Below the pieces are notes generated by a model. It was not told where the DNA came from, searched no databases, and saw only the letters and a program-made list of their open reading frames with translations. The position numbers and the translations under genes were made by a program. This document shows positions 1 to 9,200 of a stretch of DNA of 23,145 nt, piece by piece. This DNA comes from Nemertoderma westbladi. Its lineage: Eukaryota > Xenacoelomorpha > Nemertodermatida > Nemertodermatidae. Numbering within the stretch: the stretch's first letter is position 1; the number at the start of each line of letters is the position of its first letter. The stretch covers positions 1-23,145 of the forward strand of contig JAUCBJ010006369.1 of assembly GCA_032718475.1 (NCBI GenBank), in the 5' to 3' direction.

Positions 1-1
1 C

Positions 2-361
2 ATGGACTGATTTAGTATGCCTCGTAAAGGAGGTAATTAAGGTAAATGTCTTATCACATTCGGAGCATTCGAATATAACCCCTTCGTGAATGCTCCTTAT
101 GTGCGTCTTAAGGTGATTTTCCCTTGAATATGATTTATTGCACGCGATACACTCATATTTGACATTTCCATGTACAGTTTCCATATGATTCCTAACGTAC
201 CAATTGGATGAAAATACTTGTCCACATTGATTGCATGTGGGGCTAAGGTCGCAGCTGTAGTGCTTTGGAAGATTATGGCATTCGTTTAAATAATGTTGTA
301 TATAATTATTATACGAATGGCCGCAGTAATTGCATTGAAACCATCTACGAGATCTATCCAT
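2..361 (-). CDS. C2H2 zinc-finger protein, partial (continues beyond left edge)
   Basis: Read on the minus strand, an open frame runs off the left edge and encodes three consecutive classical C2H2 zinc fingers. Finger 1 (bases 235 to 170) has the knuckle CNQC and the pair HMETVH. Finger 2 (151 to 86) has CIAC and HIRSIH. Finger 3 (67 to 2) has CSEC and HTKSVH. Spacing is near the usual C-X2-C-X12-H-X4-H. A degenerate C2HC-like finger starting with CNYC lies upstream near base 334. The family usually binds DNA in the nucleus; the target is unknown. The first in-frame ATG is at 361 on the minus strand. The frame stays open to a stop near 419, and AG dinucleotides upstream could be a splice acceptor, so the true exon start is uncertain. 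The paralogue cannot be named from this fragment. Confidence 0.8.
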   Translation of the reverse strand, partial: MDRSRRWFQCNYCGHSYNNYIQHYLNECHNLPKHYSCDLSPTCNQCGQVFSSNWYVRNHMETVHGNVKYECIACNKSYSRENHLKTHIRSIHEGVIFECSECDKTFTLITSFTRHTKSVH

Positions 362-486
362 CGGTCGAACTCGAACAAATACAGCTTTGCCAATAGCCAA
401 TTGCCAATAGGGATTTTACTCTTCTTAGTAGGCCTACAGCGGTCCGACAGTAGTGCCCAACTTAACACAGTAACGTAGTGTTTGGT

Positions 487-1115
487 GGTATGTACTAAAA
501 GGTAGAACGATCTATAACGGGCTATATAGCGATCTATAACGGGCTATAAATTTCTATAAACAAGCTATAACCACCTATAACGAACTATAATATGAAAATT
601 TACATTAAAAAACCCCCCTTGGGTGTGTTTAACTTTTGGATTAACACGGTGGTCTGAAAAATACCGCAGGTTAAAAATTAGGGTAGGCCTATCTGCATGC
701 CTAATTGATACTGGTAAGTTTTTTTTTATTGGCCTATATGTTGCTCACTATATTCCTGTATTCTATATCGACCAGAAGTTGACAGCGGGTAGCAGGATGG
801 AGGATAGACAGAGATATGGGAGACCTCTCCACTGCTGCACACTGTCTGATAGTTCTGTAGTCAGTTAATGCAGTAGTGGCATGCTGACTAATGCAGTAAT
901 GACTGATTTCGTGATACCACAAAGATGTAAAGCATTATGGACTAAAAATCCAAATTGCCTAATTAAATTACTGACTAGGAAAATAAATCCATTCTAAAAT
1001 ATGTTTTTTTATTGTAAATTTTCAGATTATAGCTCGTTGTACTGTTATAGGTGGTTATAGCTTGTTATAGGAAGTTATAGCCCGTTATAGATCGTTCTAC
1101 CTTTTAGTACATACC
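487..1115. mobile_element. Non-autonomous DNA transposon with about 110-120-bp inverted ends (Mutator-like candidate)
   Basis: The left end (487 to about 608) and the right end (about 1006 to 1115) are long imperfect inverted repeats beginning GGTATGTACTAAAAGGTAGA. The arms are built from short repeats around CTATAAC; the left arm has an extra copy of about 22 bp relative to the right. A perfect 10-bp direct repeat, AGTGTTTGGT, flanks the element at 477-486 and 1116-1125 and looks like the target-site duplication. The interior of about 400 bp has no convincing protein. Long TIRs with a 9-10-bp duplication are typical of Mutator-like elements; with an 8-bp reading of the duplication, hAT would also fit. 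Confidence 0.8.
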
Positions 1116-1125
1116 AGTGTTTGGT

Positions 1126-1689
1126 AGCCTATCCCAGTCTTGCAGTGCAGTTTCTAATCTACTTTAGGCTGTTAGGAACTTCCACTGCCTGTCAAATAAA
1201 ACGCACGAGTAGGGTAGTTCAGTTATGTATTGTAGACGTTTTCCTTAATAGATCGAGGTGTATTGTTGTTGGTAACTGTTTATGAGTAGAGTTTACAACG
1301 TACAATACATAAGTGATTTTGACAGTTATTCAGACACAAAATAAAATTGAGCGATTATATATCACAAAATCGATATTTAAGAAATTTAACCAAACCGCCA
1401 ATAAATCAAAGAAGCGGGACAGAGTTTCTCCCTTTCAACTACCCTTTTAATCTACACCCCAACCCAAAAGCACAGAGGGTACTGATGATACCCCGTGAGA
1501 TTGGTGACGGGTATATAATTTTTGTATTTTATAGTTTTAAGTAAGATATATTAGTAGGCGACCCAATTTGTCAAAAATATTAAAACTTACCCCCCTTTAA
1601 ATTCCCATAATTTTAATATCTCATTCCAAGCATTTCCAAGCAAGCTCCTCTCGCTCTACAATACTACTAGGATCGGCATGCTGCATTGC
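1126..1689. other. Intergenic, AT-rich; no gene seen
   Basis: I see no gene here. One short inverted repeat has TTATGTATTGTA near 1222-1234 and its complement TACAATACATAA near 1300-1312, about 90 bp in span, possibly a remnant of a tiny foldback element. The short plus-strand open frame at 1347-1544 has no ATG start and no recognisable domain. Confidence 0.5.
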
Positions 1690-1699
1690 AGCTGCATTT

Positions 1700-2317
1700 T
1701 TAAGAATGCTGTGCCGGCTTGTCAACAAAATTGCACCGCCACAACTCCCTATCACCCATGACATTTGCTAGATCATCCGCATCTTCAAGGCCAGTGTCCT
1801 TTAAGATGCGTCTCAAGAAAGTCATGGGCTGTCCACCATGCTTATTCACTCCATGAGGCTGCCAAAGTACAAGATTATGCACTGGCTGGTCCTCACGGCG
1901 AAAGCAATGTCCTGCAAAGCGGAAGCGATTTTGTTCTAGTGTCAAGCTTGGGGGAACCAATGAGACACCTCCAATGTTATATAGTGTCTGGTTGGAGATG
2001 TGTGCATTGTACTTGACACAATGAACCCGGCGTAGCATTCTTGTGAATGTGCCATCCAGAGATTTGGTGTCCTCAGCAGTTAGAGCCCAGCATGAACTCC
2101 CGTAGAGGAGTACTGGAACTACTGCTGCTCTAAATAATCGGACTTTAAGTTTCCGATTAATTCTCGGTGACTTCCAAATCCTGGAAATCCTATTCAAGGC
2201 TGCCCATGCCTTTCCTTTACGTATTCGAAGGTCCTCACTTGAGTTCCGGATCCATGATCCCAGGTAACAGAAGTCGTCCACATGCTCAAGCATACCATCC
2301 TTTGAGCTTATGCTCAT
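1700..2317 (-). pseudogene. LINE polymerase thumb and C-terminal fragment
   Basis: About 205 residues follow the RT palm. They include FCYLGSWI, a basic stretch RIRKGKAWAALNRISRIWKS, VLLYGSSCWALT and a C-terminal RFAGHCFRR block that is characteristic of this LINE family's tail. The same protein block is recognisable, more decayed, at 19140-19700 and 20205-20656, so it is a family diagnostic. The reading frame is continuous here, but it is separated from the palm fragment by a frameshift and has no start of its own. Confidence 0.85.
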
Positions 2318-2670
2318 CCGATCAGAGACTTGCTGAGGACTTCAAAGTTAACTGTCAAAATTTTGGTCTTTCTGGAGTTAATAAAAAGACCAACACTAGA
2401 AGCAGCATGTTCTAATGAGCTGAGGAGCCGTTGGGCTCCCTCTAATGATTCTGAGAGTACTCCTAAGTCATCAGCAAAGTCTAGATCAGTTAGGTACTTG
2501 GCAGGATTTCCTCGACTTCTGGAGCCAGTAGGTGGAGTTATCATCACCCCATCATCATTATGATGATCTAAGGACATGCGTAGAACATAGTCAACCACAA
2601 TAACGAACAAGAATGGTACAAGTGTGTCTCCTTGGAGGACGCCCCATAACACTTCAAATGGTTCTGACAA
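2314..2670 (-). pseudogene. LINE reverse transcriptase fragment (palm, FADD motif)
   Basis: This fragment of about 118 residues carries the RT motif GVLQGDTL followed by a hydrophobic helix, then the catalytic DFADDL box and the SSVGLFINSRKTK strand that follows it in LINE polymerases. Part of the catalytic aspartate pair (FADD in place of YADD) is intact. The upstream palm aspartate motif is absent because the element has an internal deletion. The fragment begins without its natural N-terminus and breaks by frameshift into the next downstream piece at 2317. It is a remnant. Confidence 0.85.
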
Positions 2671-2787
2671 TCAGAACCACCTTAGGAAACTTCTTAACCA
2701 GTCTTCCAGAACATGAGAAGTGGCAACGGATGATGCGGTTTGAGATTTGGTCTATTTTGTCCAATGCTGCATGTGCAGTTGGATTCA

Positions 2788-3474
2788 TCAATAGACCAAT
2801 TCCACCATTGCGACTATCATCTGCTGACGCGAGGGCGAGTCGCCAACCGCCCCCATGTCCTTAATCAGAACCTCATCAGTCTGTCCAGTCTGCATTCGGT
2901 GCTCTTGAACACCCACTGCGCTAAGAGAAAGTTTATCTGCCAAGGCAGTCAGCTCACCTTGTCGCATTGGGGACCCGAGTGTTAGGGTGTTTACTGAGGC
3001 TAGTCTAGTGACTTGCCTCAGATTCACCAATGGCTTTGTTGGTCGGGGTGGAACATGAGAGTTGCCTCCAACTCCAGAATCCCTCTCCCCATCACAATCT
3101 GGCCTCCCTGGTGACCCAGGGTTTGGGTCAGAAAGGTCATCAGGAAAGGGACTCAAGGAATTTTTGGCTGCTCTCTCTCCAGTAGGGGGTGAGACAGGCA
3201 GCCGGTCATGAGTTAACTGACGCCTGTGAGGCCGATTGTGTCCGGTAATTCCACTGGCCTCTAGTGGCCGGACCTCCGCATTGCTAATGTAATCCATAGT
3301 GGGGGTTGGGGGGTGCTTTTTTGCCGAGTCAGCTCTCGGGGCAAATACCACACCCTGGTTTGCCATTCCACAGGGTGGGCGTCGCAATGGAGTCAGATAT
3401 GAGGCCCCATCACCCATATCTACTCTGGCGCACATGACCCACCATTGGCTGTTGCAGCTCATCTGCTGGGTCAT
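2788..3474 (-). pseudogene. LINE 5' portion: Pro-rich leader and N-terminus of APE endonuclease
   Basis: About the first 140 residues are low-complexity, rich in proline, glycine and arginine, with no clear domain. The C-terminal 70 residues resemble the first strand and catalytic-glutamate segment of APE-type LINE endonucleases (LASVNTLTLGSP, then SAVGVQEHRM). After a frame change the nuclease continues as GIGLLMNPTAHAALDKI near 2790-2740. The nuclease is then cut off, so it cannot be active. Confidence 0.75.
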
Positions 3475-3510
3475 GCCCTGTACCCTTGCTGCCAGGTGAA
3501 GGTCGCAGTG

Positions 3511-4039
3511 AACCGCAATGGATTTTACCGCAATTAATAATCATATTTAACAAATAAACTGCTTTTATCTTTAGCTTCTTGGAGCCACACACGCAAATTC
3601 TACTTGAGTAATATCGAAACTTGAGGCAGAGTGTGTACCAAGTTTGGTTAAATTTCATTGAAGATTGGCCGAGTTATTAATCTTCAAACATTCTGAAAGA
3701 CAGATCGACAGGTCAACAAATGGAAACATGGCAGGCCTACTAATACACTAGCTCACCTTACTTCGTGGCTCGCCCCACAAATACAGTAGCATTCCCGAAG
3801 ATATTTTCTATAGTATTTTACTATTTTAAAATTATTTTTATTACAGTACTATTTCGGGGACTGACAGACATACGTATTTTGTATACCTTTTATATTTACA
3901 GTAGGCCTCCGCCTACCCACCCGGTCGCCGGTCCTTATAATTAATTATACATTACAATTTACACGATTACAATTTAAAAATTAATTAAATAACAAGGTCA
4001 GAAGGTAATATTGCGATACCGGCAGACCGGTACCGGGAG
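3511..4039. other. Intergenic region upstream of ATF6
   Basis: AT-rich sequence with no gene. Bases 3625-3725 (around TACCAAGTTTGGTTAAATTT) have the flavour of a decayed dispersed repeat, but its ends are not visible. AGGCCT palindromes occur near 3734 and 3902. The sequence then leads into the presumptive ATF6 promoter. Confidence 0.5.
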
Positions 4040-4046
4040 TATAAAT
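4040..4046 (+). promoter_or_regulatory. Possible TATA box for ATF6
   Basis: TATAAAT lies about 248 bases upstream of the chosen ATG, within a locally GC-richer stretch. A start site about 30 bases downstream would give a 5' UTR of roughly 215 bases. This rests on the motif alone. Confidence 0.25.
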
Positions 4047-4287
4047 TAAGTTACAATTGATTTGATATGACAGTATGCTGGTAGGCCTATGAGTGTTTAT
4101 GTTACCAAGACTGGCCATCGTAAAACATCGATAGGCCTACAACTTCACATTGCTGCATTGACATTCCACATTCAGACATTCGATACAAGGATACGACAAC
4201 TACGGTACTGAACTAGGGTGAACTACTGACAACCGCACCGCAACCCCGCCCTGCTGTCCTGGTCTGTTGGTACGATCAGCATTCATA

Positions 4288-6123
4288 ATGGCCATGGACG
4301 CGCTTCTGTCCGAGGCCGACCTCGAATATTGCGCGAACAATATGTTGAACGGCGAAGATTGGGAGGGTCTTATGGGGATGTACTCGGGTTCCAACTCATC
4401 GGACACAACTACTGAGTCCGCTAAGGAACGCCTCGTGCTCTTAGACTCTACGGATTTGGAATACGATGATCCCATTACGTTACCCGATTGGGAGTACAGC
4501 AGTTTCAACCTTAGCTCCCCTGACTTTCTTGACTCTCCTCCGCACACTCCGTCCATTCTGGGTCCACGCAACGCATCGCACACCGCAGTACCGCCAGTCG
4601 TTGGCTCCAGACCTCCCACATCCGCGTTCAGTGCCCCCAACTCCCGCGCAACTGCTGCCGTTAACCCCGTAGCGAAACCTGGAGTTTTCCTCCCCAGCAC
4701 GGCATCCCCACAGCCAACGACATCGATAGGCCTCACTACTTCCGGGTACCAATTCTTCAACCCCCTGCCGAACATCGATATTAAATACGAGAATGCGCCC
4801 TCGGCCTGCCAGTATTACTCCCAGCCACCGACGCTAAACAACCAGTCCTACATGTTTATCGATCAGGACTCGGGTTCGGTTCTTGGCAAACTCGTCTCTC
4901 TTCCCGACTCCCAAACCACCCCGATTACTTTCCTTCCCTCGCAGGGAAGCCTCGATATCAAACCCAGCATCTACGGAAAAGAGAAAGGAAAAGTTCCACG
5001 GGCCGCCCCTAAACAGCAGTCGAGACCGCGGGGTCTCCAGGATGAGGATATGAAATCGTGGAAACGCCATCAGCGGATGATAAAGAACCGCGAGTCTGCC
5101 TTCCAGTCGCGGTTGCGACGCAAGGAGTACCTAGATAGTCTGGAGGAGAGAGTCGCTCAACTCGAGTCTGAGAAATTGATGCTAAGCGAGAGAGTTGAGT
5201 TGCTGGAAGCCGAGAACATCCGACTGCAACTGAGTTCGCCGTCCTCCCGACTCGGAAACTCAACTCGAAGGATCTGCATCCTCGCTGTCACTCTCCTCTT
5301 CCTTTTCAACGTCTCCTCCGTCGGTTTCTTCTACTCCTCGTCCGTAATCCCGGGTTCCTCCCAACTCCTCTCCGTGGCTCCCTCCACCGGTCGTTCTCTC
5401 CTCTCCGCTGCTCCCGACTCCAACAACAACACCGCGCTCCAACTCGGCTACATCGGCAACTGTCCGGCCAACCTGACGGAAAGTCGGCGACTCAGTCGGG
5501 AGTTGGCGGGCTGGGCGAGACGACACGACGGGGCGGATACCAAGGGGTCCGACGGCTGGGTCCGACGCGCCGACGGTTGGGTAAGGCACCCCGACGAGTG
5601 GGCCCCGGTCCCGGACGGCGGCGGTTGGACCGACCCCGACCGTGTGGTCGGCTCCAACTCCCTCACGCTGTACCGAGACCCCTCGCGCCGCTCCCCGCCT
5701 TGGGACTCCATCTACTCCGACTTTATGGGCTCCTTCCAGCCGCGGGACGACACTTTCTACATAGTTTCCTTCAACCGGGACCACTGGTTGCTCCCGGCAA
5801 AGCAGTTGAACCGGACGGCGCGGCCCAAGATGAGCGTCGTGATGCCGGCCGAGAGCGACGAGGGACTGGAGGAGGAGACCATCACGTTGATGCAGATCGA
5901 TTGCGAGGTCGTAGACGCGCGGATGCTGAACGTAACCCGCGGACAGCCGACGACCGGCGATCTCATGGCCACTCCGCCCGAGGACCCCGTCGTCTACCGA
6001 ACCGACGAGGACAGCGTAGAGGATTCCGTGGTCTCCGTGCGCTACGAGACCCCGCGAGCTCGAGAGGCGAGTGTGAGGAACTTCCCGAGCGGATCGCTGA
6101 AGGCAGGGCGACGTCGCATGTGA
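4288..6123 (+). CDS. ATF6: Cyclic AMP-dependent transcription factor ATF6 (ER membrane-tethered bZIP, UPR sensor)
   Basis: 611 residues in one uninterrupted frame. ATF6 is a type II ER membrane protein; under folding stress it moves to the Golgi, is cut by S1P and S2P, and its N-terminal bZIP fragment activates chaperone genes. Order: acidic Ser/Pro-rich activation region (1-~230); basic region with N267-RESAFQSR; zipper leucines at 285, 292, 299, 306 and 313, exactly seven apart; RR at 327-328; membrane span 329-349; RxxL site-1 protease site R369-SLL372; luminal domain with DTFYIVSF (~488-495), RPKMSVVMP and MQIDCEV (C539). The lumen has exactly two cysteines, C392 and C539, and N-glycosylation sequons (NNT, NLT, NRT, NVT). 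ATG 4288 was chosen for its good context (A at -3, G at +4); ATG 4294 is a second candidate. Oddities: no intron, high GC third positions, a Trp-rich luminal insert (~407-450), and no proline in the membrane span. Confidence 0.95.
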   Translation: MAMDALLSEADLEYCANNMLNGEDWEGLMGMYSGSNSSDTTTESAKERLVLLDSTDLEYDDPITLPDWEYSSFNLSSPDFLDSPPHTPSILGPRNASHTAVPPVVGSRPPTSAFSAPNSRATAAVNPVAKPGVFLPSTASPQPTTSIGLTTSGYQFFNPLPNIDIKYENAPSACQYYSQPPTLNNQSYMFIDQDSGSVLGKLVSLPDSQTTPITFLPSQGSLDIKPSIYGKEKGKVPRAAPKQQSRPRGLQDEDMKSWKRHQRMIKNRESAFQSRLRRKEYLDSLEERVAQLESEKLMLSERVELLEAENIRLQLSSPSSRLGNSTRRICILAVTLLFLFNVSSVGFFYSSSVIPGSSQLLSVAPSTGRSLLSAAPDSNNNTALQLGYIGNCPANLTESRRLSRELAGWARRHDGADTKGSDGWVRRADGWVRHPDEWAPVPDGGGWTDPDRVVGSNSLTLYRDPSRRSPPWDSIYSDFMGSFQPRDDTFYIVSFNRDHWLLPAKQLNRTARPKMSVVMPAESDEGLEEETITLMQIDCEVVDARMLNVTRGQPTTGDLMATPPEDPVVYRTDEDSVEDSVVSVRYETPRAREASVRNFPSGSLKAGRRRM

Positions 6124-6274
6124 TTGGATTACTCTTTTTCAGGTTGTTTCTGATTGGCTATCTCCGCTGACCTTGACGGTGTATCAGAATGAATTTCACT
6201 TCTTTTTTGATTGGTTGATTATTGTTGACTTATATGATTGGCTGACTCTGTGACCACGGACGGACACCGTAGCT
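6121..6274 (+). repeat. Degenerate TGATTGG repeats overlapping the ATF6 stop; likely seed of the 34-bp array
   Basis: TGATTGG (inverted CCAAT) occurs at 6121 (overlapping the stop codon), 6151, 6208 and 6235. The 6208-6241 stretch aligns well with one unit of the following array (ATTGGTT, then TTGTT, then ACTTATATGA). The first array units also carry the TATATG variant at their ends, as this stretch does. The array therefore probably grew from this local sequence. The repeats could equally be read as NF-Y sites, but nothing else supports that. Confidence 0.55.
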
Positions 6275-9200
6275 AAATCGGTTTCGTTTGTTACTTTATT
6301 TGACTACTAAATCGGTTTCGTTTGTTACTTTATATGACTACTAAATCGGTTTCGTTTGTTACTTTATTTGACTACTAAATCGGTTTCGTTTGTTACTTTA
6401 TATGACTACTAAATCGGTTTCGTTTGTTACTTTATTTGACTACTAAATCGGTTTCGTTTGTTACTTTATTTGACTACTAAATCGGTTTCGTTTGTTACTT
6501 AATATGACTACTAAATCGGTTTCGTTTGTTACTTTATTTGACTACTAAATCGGTTTCGTTTGTTACTTTATTTGACTACTAAATCGGTTTTGTTTGTTAC
6601 TTTATTTGACTACTAAATCGGTTTCGTTTGTTACTTTATTTGACTACTAAATCGGTTTTGTTTGTTACTTTATTTGACTACTAAATCGGTTTCGTTTGTT
6701 ACTTTATTTGACTACTAAATCGGTTTCGTTTGTTACTTAATATGACTACTAAATCGGTTTCGTTTGTTACTTTATTTGACTACTAAATCGGTTTCGTTTG
6801 TTACTTTATTTAACTACTAAATCGGTTTTGTTTGTTACTTTATTTGACTACTAAATCGGTTTCGTTTGTTACTTTATTTGACTACTAAATCGGTTTTGTT
6901 TGTTACTTTATTTGACTACTAAATCGGTTTCGTTTGTTACTTTATTTAACTACTAAATCGGTTTCGTTTGTTACTTTATTTGACTACTAAATCGGTTTCG
7001 TTTGTTACTTTATTTGACTACTAAATCGGTTTCGTTTGTTACTTAATATGACTACTAAATCGGTTTCGTTTGTTACTTTATTTGACTACTAAATCGGTTT
7101 CGTTTGTTACTTTATTTGACTACTAAATCGGTTTTGTTTGTTACTTTATTTGACTACTAAATCGGTTTCGTTTGTTACTTTATTTGACTACTAAATCGGT
7201 TTTGTTTGTTACTTTATTTGACTACTAAATCGGTTTCGTTTGTTACTTTATTTGACTACTAAATCGGTTTTGTTTGTTACTTTATTTGACTACTAAATCG
7301 GTTTCGTTTGTTACTTTATTTGACTACTAAATCGGTTTTGTTTGTTACTTTATTTGACTACTAAATCGGTTTTGTTTGTTACTTTATTTGACTACTAAAT
7401 CGGTTTTGTTTGTTACTTTATTTGACTACTAAATCGGTTTCGTTTGTTACTTTATTTGACTACTAAATCGGTTTTGTTTGTTACTTTATTTGACTACTAA
7501 ATCGGTTTTGTTTGTTACTTTATTTGACTACTAAATCGGTTTCGTTTGTTACATTATTTAACTACTAAATCGGTTTCGTTTGTTACTTTATTTGACTACT
7601 AAATCGGTTTCGTTTGTTACTTTATTTGACTACTAAATCGGTTTTGTTTGTTACTTTATTTGACTACTAAATCGGTTTTGTTTGTTACTTTATTTGACTA
7701 CTAAATCGGTTTCGTTTGTTACTTTATTTAACTACTAAATCGGTTTCGTTTGTTACTTTATTTGACTACTAAATCGGTTTCGTTTGTTACTTTATTTGAC
7801 TACTAAATCGGTTTCGTTTGATACTTTATTTAACTACTAAATCGGTTTCGTTTGTTACTTTATTTGACTACTAAATCGGTTTCGTTTGTTACTTTATTTG
7901 ACTACTAAATCGGTTTTGTTTGTTACTTTATTTGACTACTAAATCGGTTTCGTTTGTTACTTTATTTAACTACTAAATCGGTTTCGTTTGTTACTTTATT
8001 TGACTACTAAATCGGTTTTGTTTGTTACTTTATTTGACTACTAAATCGGTTTTGTTTGTTACTTTATTTGACTACTAAATCGGTTTCGTTTGTTACTTTA
8101 TTTGACTACTAAATCGGTTTCGTTTGTTACTTTATTTGACTACTAAATCGGTTTCGTTTGTTACTTTATTTGACTACTAAATCGGTTTCGTTTGTTACTT
8201 TATTTGACTACTAAATCGGTTTCGTTTGATACTTTATTTAACTACTAAATCGGTTTCGTTTGTTACTTTATTTGACTACTAAATCGGTTTCGTTTGTTAC
8301 TTTATTTGACTACTAAATCGGTTTTGTTTGTTACTTTATTTGACTACTAAATCGGTTTCGTTTGTTACTTTATTTAACTACTAAATCGGTTTCGTTTGTT
8401 ACTTTATTTGACTACTAAATCGGTTTTGTTTGTTACTTTATTTGACTACTAAATCGGTTTCGTTTGTTACTTTATTTAACTACTAAATCGGTTTCGTTTG
8501 TTACTTTATTTGACTACTAAATCGGTTTTGTTTGTTACTTTATTTGACTACTAAATCGGTTTTGTTTGTTACTTTATTTGACTACTAAATCGGTTTCGTT
8601 TGTTACTTTATTTGACTACTAAATCGGTTTCGTTTGTTACTTTATTTAACTACTAAATCGGTTTCGTTTGTTACTTTATTTGACTACTAAATCGGTTTTG
8701 TTTGTTACTTTATTTGACTACTAAATCGGTTTTGTTTGTTACTTTATTTGACTACTAAATCGGTTTCGTTTGTTACTTTATTTGACTACTAAATCGGTTT
8801 CGTTTGTTACTTTATTTGACTACTAAATCGGTTTCGTTTGTTACTTTATTTGACTACTAAATCGGTTTCGTTTGTTACTTTATTTGACTACTAAATCGGT
8901 TTCGTTTGATACTTTATTTAACTACTAAATCGGTTTCGTTTGTTACTTTATTTGACTACTAAATCGGTTTCGTTTGTTACTTTATTTGACTACTAAATCG
9001 GTTTTGTTTGTTACTTTATTTGACTACTAAATCGGTTTCGTTTGTTACTTTATTTAACTACTAAATCGGTTTCGTTTGTTACTTTATTTGACTACTAAAT
9101 CGGTTTTGTTTGTTACTTTATTTGACTACTAAATCGGTTTTGTTTGTTACTTTATTTGACTACTAAATCGGTTTCGTTTGTTACTTTATTTGACTACTAA

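Larger units (their letters stand above)
1690..3510 (-). mobile_element. Degenerate non-LTR retrotransposon (LINE), copy 1
   Basis: Minus-strand LINE with its 3' end near 1690-1702 (terminal motif AAGCCGGCACAGCATTCTTA). From 5' to 3' it has a proline/glycine-rich leader (about 3474-3020), the start of an APE-type endonuclease (motif SAVGVQEHRM, then GIGLLMNP in another frame), the second half of a reverse transcriptase (GVLQGDTL, DFADDL) and the thumb/C-terminal region (FCYLGSWI, VLLYGSSCW). The reading frame breaks near 2830, 2670 and 2317. The endonuclease runs almost directly into the polymerase palm, so the rest of the nuclease and the RT fingers are missing. The copy is inactive. No poly(A) tail is seen. 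I have not assigned a clade; RTE/CR1-like groups are possible. Confidence 0.9.

Noticed and set aside
4267-4287. Longer ATF6 N-terminus starting before 4288
   Set aside because: The upstream codon is TTG. The ATG at 4288 has a good eukaryotic context and the next residues match the expected start of the acidic region.
4200-4775. Minus-strand open frame of 191 residues opposite ATF6
   Set aside because: It is a shadow of the GC-rich ATF6 coding strand, with no domain and no support. The same applies to 5260-5784 and 5009-5263 (minus) and 5577-6170 (plus).
6121-6250. ER stress response element downstream of ATF6
   Set aside because: ATTGG and CCACG occur near 6237-6258, but their relative orientation and spacing do not match CCAAT-N9-CCACG or its complement.
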